From the IMG/VR virus record IMGVR_UViG_3300036906_000071, positions 1-61,817 of that record: 61,817 nucleotides of DNA. One strand, given 5' to 3'. This DNA comes from a virus. Position 1 is the stretch's first letter, and every line of letters begins with the position of its first letter. The position numbers and the translations under genes were made by a program. Positions 56,253-61,817 of the stretch are shown here, in pieces. The notes beneath the pieces were generated by a model. That model saw nothing but the letters and a program-made list of their open reading frames with translations, made no database searches and was not told the DNA's origin.

Positions 56253-57707
56253 TTAATTGTGGTGCGCATGACAATAAACATCTGGTGTTACGCCACCTCC
56301 GCCGTTTTGCATGATTTGAGTTACATGCAATTCGAGCAAACCAGCAGGTGCCGTTGGTAAAGGTGTTGTCCCAATGCTCACTGAAAGACTGCTGGGCGAG
56401 CTTAGCGCGTTGGCAAAACAGAATACTTGATAGGATGTGTCTGGCATCGCTCCCGGTAGATAGGCTGCGGCCAAACACTGGTTCGGTTGTCCTGTGCCAA
56501 TTGTACAAGCTGCCGGAATTGTCCAGTAGTAATCGATTGTAATTGTAGCTGTTAGGCAGGGAGATCCCGAATCACCCGCGCCGCCATACGCGTCCCAGTT
56601 CATGCAGTGGCCATGAACTCCCGCGCCGTTGGACGTGACAACCTCACCCTCCGTGCCCGTTCCGTTCAGCTTTATGTTGGTCGCCTTCGGCGATGTTGGA
56701 TGGTCCGTCACAATGAAAAGCGGCGATTGCGTGAAGTTGATCGCAGGCTCGACCGGCAGCGCCGTGCCCGCCAGCATGATGGTCTGGTAGTTGATCGTGC
56801 TCGACTCCGAGCAGGGCGTTGCCGACGGCATAAAGGTGTGGTAGGCGTCGCTCCCAGCGCACAGCGTGTATCCTGTTCCCACGCCCAGCCCGCCATTGAC
56901 GATGTAGCCGCCTAGAGAGTTGGTTGCGCCCAGCTCGTTGTCGATCGGCCAGCCCGGCACATTGGTTCCCACACCCAGCGCCAGCACCTGCAGTAGCGGA
57001 TAGCCGGCTAAACTCAGCGGCCCGGAGATCGACTGTAACCCGTGGTTGTACGGAATCGCCTGGATCGTCGATCCGTAGGTCGCCACTCCGTTGTAGAGCG
57101 GCAACCCAGTGTTGAGGTTATATGTCTGTCCCGGCCCCAGCAACTGCCACTGCATCGGGTACCCAGGCAACGCATTCCCGTTGCGGTCGATCAGCGACAC
57201 ATTGTACCCGGTCCCGGTCGGCCATCCCGCATCGTTGGCCGTCTGCTCGCACAGTGTTGTGTTCGTCGCCGGCAGCACCGCCCCGCTGGCCAATGCCGCC
57301 GCCTGCGTGTATACCGCGCTCCCGCTGGTCGTTCCCTGCAACGTCTCCGCCCCGCTCGCCGTGCCGATGTAGACTCCCATCCCCACCGCCAGCGCAGGCA
57401 TCCCCGGCGGCGGAGCCACCTGCATGGATCCCGGCGCGCTCAACTGCGCGCTCGTCTCCGGGCTGGCCAGCGTCGTGTGCCCCGCCGCATCCAGCCACGC
57501 AATCTCCACATAGTAGGTCGCGGCAGGCAGAGCGCCGCTATAGACGGGCGCAAGCGTTGGCACCGTCAGAGGATTCAGCAACCCCACCACGCTCCCATCC
57601 ACGCTGGTTGCGCAGCTCGAAGTCGACTGCACCACCACCGGCACCGTCTGCGCGCGCACCCCTGCGGCCAGCAATACCATCGTCAAATAAGTTGCAATCC
57701 TCTTCAT
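56253..57707 (-). CDS. Secreted-type tail fibre-like protein
   Basis: A 484-residue protein starting MKRIATYLTMVLLAAGVRAQ, a Sec signal peptide. The body is Gly/Thr/Pro-rich beta-strand sequence with an Ig/fibronectin-like opening (ATYYVEIAWLDAAGHT), and the C-terminus resembles fibre tip domains. It lies between the endolysin-like gene and the small gene at 55718. It is likely a second host-binding protein; as with its neighbours, the export signal is odd. Confidence 0.6.
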   Translation of the reverse strand: MKRIATYLTMVLLAAGVRAQTVPVVVQSTSSCATSVDGSVVGLLNPLTVPTLAPVYSGALPAATYYVEIAWLDAAGHTTLASPETSAQLSAPGSMQVAPPPGMPALAVGMGVYIGTASGAETLQGTTSGSAVYTQAAALASGAVLPATNTTLCEQTANDAGWPTGTGYNVSLIDRNGNALPGYPMQWQLLGPGQTYNLNTGLPLYNGVATYGSTIQAIPYNHGLQSISGPLSLAGYPLLQVLALGVGTNVPGWPIDNELGATNSLGGYIVNGGLGVGTGYTLCAGSDAYHTFMPSATPCSESSTINYQTIMLAGTALPVEPAINFTQSPLFIVTDHPTSPKATNIKLNGTGTEGEVVTSNGAGVHGHCMNWDAYGGAGDSGSPCLTATITIDYYWTIPAACTIGTGQPNQCLAAAYLPGAMPDTSYQVFCFANALSSPSSLSVSIGTTPLPTAPAGLLELHVTQIMQNGGGGVTPDVYCHAHHN

Positions 57708-57768
57708 CGTTCGCCTCAGTCTGCCGCCGCGACCTGCGGCATGGGCACTGCGTAGTTTGCTTCCAGCT

Positions 57769-58164
57769 TTACTGCTCCGCCTGCGTCTGTCCACTGATAA
57801 CTGTAAGCTGATTGTCGCCAGCCACCACAGCCGTTCCCATTGCGATGCGGGTGTTGTGCGGCATAATCATGCAGCCCTCTGAGGCGGTATGATTCATCGC
57901 TTCATTGTCCCCGTGACAGAAAAAGTCTGCGCGTCCAAACATTTCATTCGCCGGGTCGGGGATGAGCCGCATGGCAATAATCCCCACCTTTGGATCGGTG
58001 CATGGAGGCATGATGGTATAGAGTCCCTGCGGAAGCGGCCCAACCTTGGGAACGTCCTGCATGGCTGGATTGTTTAGTCCAGATCCACACCCCGCGTAAC
58101 CCGTGGCCATTTCCTCGCCGTCATGCGTCAAGATTCCTGTCGATTGCTGATATTGAAATGCCAT
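57769..58164 (-). CDS. Tlde1/DUF2778-like peptidoglycan enzyme, endolysin candidate
   Basis: A 131-residue protein. It reads FQYQQSTGILTHDG at the start, GPLPQGLYTIMPP, then FFCHGDN and SEGCMIM, the catalytic His and Cys blocks of the DUF2778/Tlde1 family of L,D-transpeptidase-like enzymes that attack peptidoglycan. In a phage lysis/fibre block it is best read as an endolysin. It has no signal peptide, so it would need a holin. Confidence 0.7.
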   Translation of the reverse strand: MAFQYQQSTGILTHDGEEMATGYAGCGSGLNNPAMQDVPKVGPLPQGLYTIMPPCTDPKVGIIAMRLIPDPANEMFGRADFFCHGDNEAMNHTASEGCMIMPHNTRIAMGTAVVAGDNQLTVISGQTQAEQ

Positions 58165-58617
58165 TCAAAACCTCATATTTGCCCACCATCGTTCGCGTAC
58201 TATCGCCGGCATCGCTTCCGCTGCAAACCTTTGAGGCGCGGCTCCGATTCTGGCTAACCAGTCACCGTTTTATCCCTTGCGGGAGAGACCTGTCAGTTCC
58301 GCCTCAAACTCTTTTCCCGTCCCAAACCGATAAGGATGTCCGTGCGACAACCATCCTCCGGCTCGACTTAGCAGACCGATAAGGCGTTCTGAACAGCCTC
58401 CGGCCCGCGACGGGAAACTTTATAAACCCCTAAAATGTGGGGCCGTTCGGACTTGCAGATACTAGGCTTCGACCGATCTTACAGCTTATTATGGACGATC
58501 AATCGGCTTGGCGTCCAGCTTATACCTCTCCACCGTTCTCATCCTACTAGGCCCCTTCGTCGGGGGTATCTCAAATTGGTTGCGGACCGAAGAGTTGAAC
58601 TTCGCCTCTCGGCTTCA
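58165..58617. other. 453-bp gap with structured sequence, no gene
   Basis: No good frame on either strand. It contains a direct repeat ACCGATAAGG (about 58326 and 58375), several short hairpins including one with CCCC/GGGG arms near 58550-58565 and another close behind the tail spike stop near 58580-58615, and an AT-rich core near 58420-58440 (AAACTTTATAAACCCC). It may be a non-coding RNA or a regulatory region for the lysis gene. Confidence 0.35.
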
Positions 58618-61600
58618 TCAATGTGTCAACCACGCATACGCCGATCCGCTGTAGCTGCAAATCACCGCAGCCGTGACTGTGCCGCCGCTCGTATATGCGG
58701 TCATGTACAGGGGCGCGGCTGCATCGCTCACAACAGCCGTATCTCCATTTATTCCAGAGGCGCATGTGGGGAGAGGGGTGCCTGCCGCACTATAACCTCC
58801 ACCCAAACTACCACCTACAGGGAAAAAAGCCCCTCCTGCGGTCGGCTGTAAATATAGCGCCATTGGAGTCACCGACGTATCGGCATACCATTTATAGGAT
58901 GAGGAAGCAGCGATAGCCCCTGGCATCTCAAACAGTTCGTATACACCGGGCGTCCCACTGGCACCAGTCACGGCGCTTAGGGTCGTCCAAGTCAAATTAT
59001 TGTCAGAATACTGTATGTTGAAGGCTGTCGGATTTTCACCGCTATAACTATCGGGAACAATGGCAACCTCTGCGACGGGAACCGAAGAACCGAAATCGTA
59101 CTCCACATAACCGCTTGATCCGCCAGCGTTGGACGCCCAGCGATTGGGGAAAGACCCAACCTGACTGAGCTGATTGATGTCGGTCCCATATCCTGTGTTC
59201 GGGGAATACCATGTCCCGCCCGCCGGAGCCTGAATTACTCCCGCTACCGCACGGAATTGCAATGCTGACATGGACCAGTAAGTACCGCCTGCTGAGGAGA
59301 CTAAGACCATTCTCCAGTAGCGGTGAAAGGGGGGAGGAGCGCCAGACCCGCTATATGTAGTCGGTACGCTCCCGGCTCCAGTATAGGTCGTCCATGTTGC
59401 GCTCGCTGGGCAGTAGGTGATTTTTCCGTCCTGTGAGGAAACATAAGCTCCGAGCCGGCTGCAACTTCCGGTGGGCGCTGCCGCTGGCCCAAGCACTCCG
59501 CCAGGAGGCAAAAAGCTGCCATCACCAAAATACTGAAAATCAGTAGAATTTACGGTCCCTAAATACTCATCAACCACATTTGCCTTCAAACCCATCACCA
59601 AGGAATTAGTAAGTGAATTATTGCCCTGGTAGTTGAAACAAAAGTATGCTTGATTATAAGGCGGATTGTTGCCCTGCCCAAATGAATGGCACTGGGCGCG
59701 CCCGGTAGCATAAGTCAAATTGGGCATATAGTCCACATCGGTTAGACCATATTGGTTAGGGTTGTTTCCCGTGCTGGTCTGACGATAAAAATTGTTCACG
59801 CCCACTTGGTGCTGAATCGTATTTACCACAAAATCGTCTGCATCTTGAGCGGCGTCCGTTATCGAAAAGGCATCATAGCTATCGACCAGTGGCGTGTGTA
59901 TTTCGCCCTTTGCTTGCAGTCTTCCAGAGTCTAATAGAGACGATCCATAGTAAATGTAGCTTTTCGCCTTTGTTGCTGATGACTGCGATGCCATCGCTTC
60001 GTTCAGTGTCTGCGCGTAGGGCTGCACTCCGCCCGGAGCTATCCCGCCGTTTGAAGCGATTAGGTTGGTGTCCATGAAATTACTAAGTACCGATCCCACG
60101 TCAGCTAGATTGTCCCAATATTCTCCAGCGTACAAGCCTGTAGTGTTGAAGCTGGTTTTTCCTTGGCTGTACAGCCAATTATTTATCCTAGCTGCGTTGA
60201 TAAACACTGATGGGCAACTCATGTTGTTCCAGGGCGCAAAAGTGGAAGTTCCCTGCACTACAACCCACCCATCCGTGTGCGCCTTCGCCCAGATGGATTG
60301 CAGATGACCCTCGATCGTTGCCGCCGTCGCGCAGTCGTGCAGGTCGTTATTGAAGATGTCGTTGATGATAAGGTACTCAGGCGTGTTCCCCGTCATTACC
60401 GGGCTAATCGAGTGGAACAAAGCGGTGTAGTCAGAGTCGATGCCTGCCAAATAATTATTGGAATCGAGTATTATTTTGAATGCACCGTGTCCATTGAAGA
60501 AGGGCTGCTGCATCGTCTGTTGAGCCAGAAAGTAGTTTGCGCGCTGCACCGTGCCGCCTGTAATCGTCGCCGTGGCATAGGTGTAGTTGAACTCAAACTG
60601 TGTGCTGCTCAATCCTGTTGAGAGAACCTGGAAAAACCCGTATCCAGTGGTGGCGTTGCTAAACGGACTCGGCGGGGATGGGAACCCTGTTACATTAGCG
60701 CCAACAAAAACCCAGTCGCTCACCGCCAGCCCATTCGTGCCGCTGTTGGTGATGGTGCAGACCGTCCCATTGCAGCTTCCGCCCGTCACTGCAATCTGCG
60801 GGGCCAGCACTTGCGTGTCATCGGCCAGAATCGAGTCGCCGGTGAAGACGTAGAGCGTGTTCGCCGGGTTGTAGGACACCGATCCTCCGCCCGACGGTGC
60901 GCCCCCATCAACAAGGCTCCATGCATTCGCTGTTTTTTGGAACTCCGCAAGATGCCCGGGCGTAGGTGGTGCTGCTGCGCTGAAGACCGGAAGGAGTTTA
61001 TCCGCGCCACTGGCCCATATATGCCAGTTATTATAGGTACTATCGTAAAGAATTTGGCCCGCATACATAGTATTGCCTCCGCCCACCTGCGGAAGAAATA
61101 CTGAAGCATTGGAAAAATCATAAGTGGCTCCTGGCGCTATCCCACCCAAAATATCAGCGAGCGTCGGTTGGGCCTGGGTAAAAGCTCCAGTTATTGCTGA
61201 ATATCCAGTGAGATACTGGTGCGTAACAGCAGCAGCTGTCGCCGCTGCTGTTGCCGCCGCGTAACAGGGGTTTGGAGTGCTCGCGGTTGTGTACTGCACA
61301 TTCTGGCCATTCGTCGGTGCGAACCCCGTGCAGAACGGAACCGCATTCAGTCCCTTCACGGTCGCCGCCACGCTCCCGCTTCCAGATCCCGTCACATCCC
61401 CGGTGAGCGCGGTGATTCCGCTGCTGCCTGCGCTGAACGCGCTCCATGCCGTCCCATTGGTCTGGCACAGCACAGTATGCGTGCTGCCGCCCGTGGTGCA
61501 GTCCGTCGCGCTCGTCCCGTCCATCACCGAGTAGATTGTGCCCACTGGCGGCGTAGCAGCGTCTGGCAGTGTCGCCACAGTTGCCGGTTGCAAATCCAGC

Positions 61601-61817
61601 CCAGGAAACGGCGCATTGGGATCGACACCCAGCGTGTTGATCGATGGGTTGTAGAACGCCGGGGGAACCACCTGGATCGCTGTCGTCGCCGGGGGCGGCG
61701 TCCCGGTGTAGTAGACGATCAGCGCAACGTTGGCAATGTTCATCTTTCCGTGGTTGCCAGTTTGTCCATAGATGTCAGCCGTAAAAGATGCTCCAGATAT
61801 CAGTGTTGGATCGATTG
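58618..61817 (-). CDS. Tail spike with SGNH hydrolase and F5/8C-like domains (C-terminal part)
   Basis: This part continues the frame that begins at 1070. At about residue 638 of the full protein it reads YVFTGDSILADD, the Ser block of SGNH/GDSL hydrolases. IINDIFNNDL (~798) fits the Asn block, and an Asp/His pair lies near 973. Residues ~1143-1280 (YWRMVLVSS, GYVEYDFGSSVPVAEVAIVPDSY, FNIQYSDNNLTW) match discoidin/F5-8C carbohydrate-binding domains. It is probably a spike that binds surface glycan and removes acyl groups. Confidence 0.8.
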   Translation of the reverse strand, partial: IDPTLISGASFTADIYGQTGNHGKMNIANVALIVYYTGTPPPATTAIQVVPPAFYNPSINTLGVDPNAPFPGLDLQPATVATLPDAATPPVGTIYSVMDGTSATDCTTGGSTHTVLCQTNGTAWSAFSAGSSGITALTGDVTGSGSGSVAATVKGLNAVPFCTGFAPTNGQNVQYTTASTPNPCYAAATAAATAAAVTHQYLTGYSAITGAFTQAQPTLADILGGIAPGATYDFSNASVFLPQVGGGNTMYAGQILYDSTYNNWHIWASGADKLLPVFSAAAPPTPGHLAEFQKTANAWSLVDGGAPSGGGSVSYNPANTLYVFTGDSILADDTQVLAPQIAVTGGSCNGTVCTITNSGTNGLAVSDWVFVGANVTGFPSPPSPFSNATTGYGFFQVLSTGLSSTQFEFNYTYATATITGGTVQRANYFLAQQTMQQPFFNGHGAFKIILDSNNYLAGIDSDYTALFHSISPVMTGNTPEYLIINDIFNNDLHDCATAATIEGHLQSIWAKAHTDGWVVVQGTSTFAPWNNMSCPSVFINAARINNWLYSQGKTSFNTTGLYAGEYWDNLADVGSVLSNFMDTNLIASNGGIAPGGVQPYAQTLNEAMASQSSATKAKSYIYYGSSLLDSGRLQAKGEIHTPLVDSYDAFSITDAAQDADDFVVNTIQHQVGVNNFYRQTSTGNNPNQYGLTDVDYMPNLTYATGRAQCHSFGQGNNPPYNQAYFCFNYQGNNSLTNSLVMGLKANVVDEYLGTVNSTDFQYFGDGSFLPPGGVLGPAAAPTGSCSRLGAYVSSQDGKITYCPASATWTTYTGAGSVPTTYSGSGAPPPFHRYWRMVLVSSAGGTYWSMSALQFRAVAGVIQAPAGGTWYSPNTGYGTDINQLSQVGSFPNRWASNAGGSSGYVEYDFGSSVPVAEVAIVPDSYSGENPTAFNIQYSDNNLTWTTLSAVTGASGTPGVYELFEMPGAIAASSSYKWYADTSVTPMALYLQPTAGGAFFPVGGSLGGGYSAAGTPLPTCASGINGDTAVVSDAAAPLYMTAYTSGGTVTAAVICSYSGSAYAWLTH
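61691..61817. repeat. Right copy of 127-bp terminal direct repeat
   Basis: Exact copy of 1-127; see the left copy. Confidence 0.95.

Overview
The window is a complete, GC-rich, tailed-phage genome assembled as a circle. The first 127 bases are repeated exactly at the end (1-127 = 61691-61817), so the unique genome is 61,690 bp, and one gene (a 1,380-residue tail spike) runs across the artificial join. A large terminase, a portal, a scaffold, a capsid protein, a gp12-like tail-nozzle protein and a giant internal protein are present, with no tape measure or sheath gene. This fits a short-tailed (podovirus-like) phage. A tyrosine integrase and small DNA-binding proteins suggest it is or was temperate. 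The host cannot be named from the sequence; GC content and secreted-protein style would fit a soil Gram-negative such as an Acidobacteriota, which is only a guess.

Layout. (1) 1-4.1 kb, minus strand: a degenerate C5 methyltransferase, the integrase and small genes that lead into the tail spike across the join. (2) 4.1-6.2 kb: a divergent control region with a parS-like palindrome, an inverted repeat and a promoter, then a short plus-strand operon with a DUF6573 gene, an origin-like gap and an HTH gene. (3) 18.4-6.3 kb, minus strand: a long early operon, mostly coupled by 1-14 bp overlaps, with GroES and GroEL on the phage, a cold-shock protein, a KH-domain RNA-binding protein, a CheY-like receiver next to a Fis-type HTH, two amino-methyltransferases and a Gp37/Gp68 (DUF5131) protein. 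(4) 18.5-20.5 kb, plus strand: a small operon with an alarmone-hydrolase-like HD protein. (5) 61.7-20.5 kb, minus strand: tail spike, lysis and fibre genes, portal, scaffold, capsid, tail, internal virion proteins, the 3,886-residue polyvalent protein, an initiator-type tRNA and the terminase.

The most novel signal is a pair of short insertions, 15406-16164 and 45786-46061. They share about 24-bp terminal inverted repeats starting GGGACTTATATAC, each is flanked by a perfect 8-bp direct repeat, and each carries one cargo gene and no transposase. Removing either insertion with one copy of its direct repeat restores a sensible gene: a full PGDYG-family protein in one case, and a TAATG stop/start coupling in the other. 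They look like recent insertions of a non-autonomous, cargo-carrying mobile element in a phage.

The second strong signal is four small genes, each with a good ribosome-binding site, nested in the same +1 frame inside the low-complexity linkers of the giant polyvalent gene. No DNA polymerase, helicase or primase is recognisable, so replication probably uses the host machinery.
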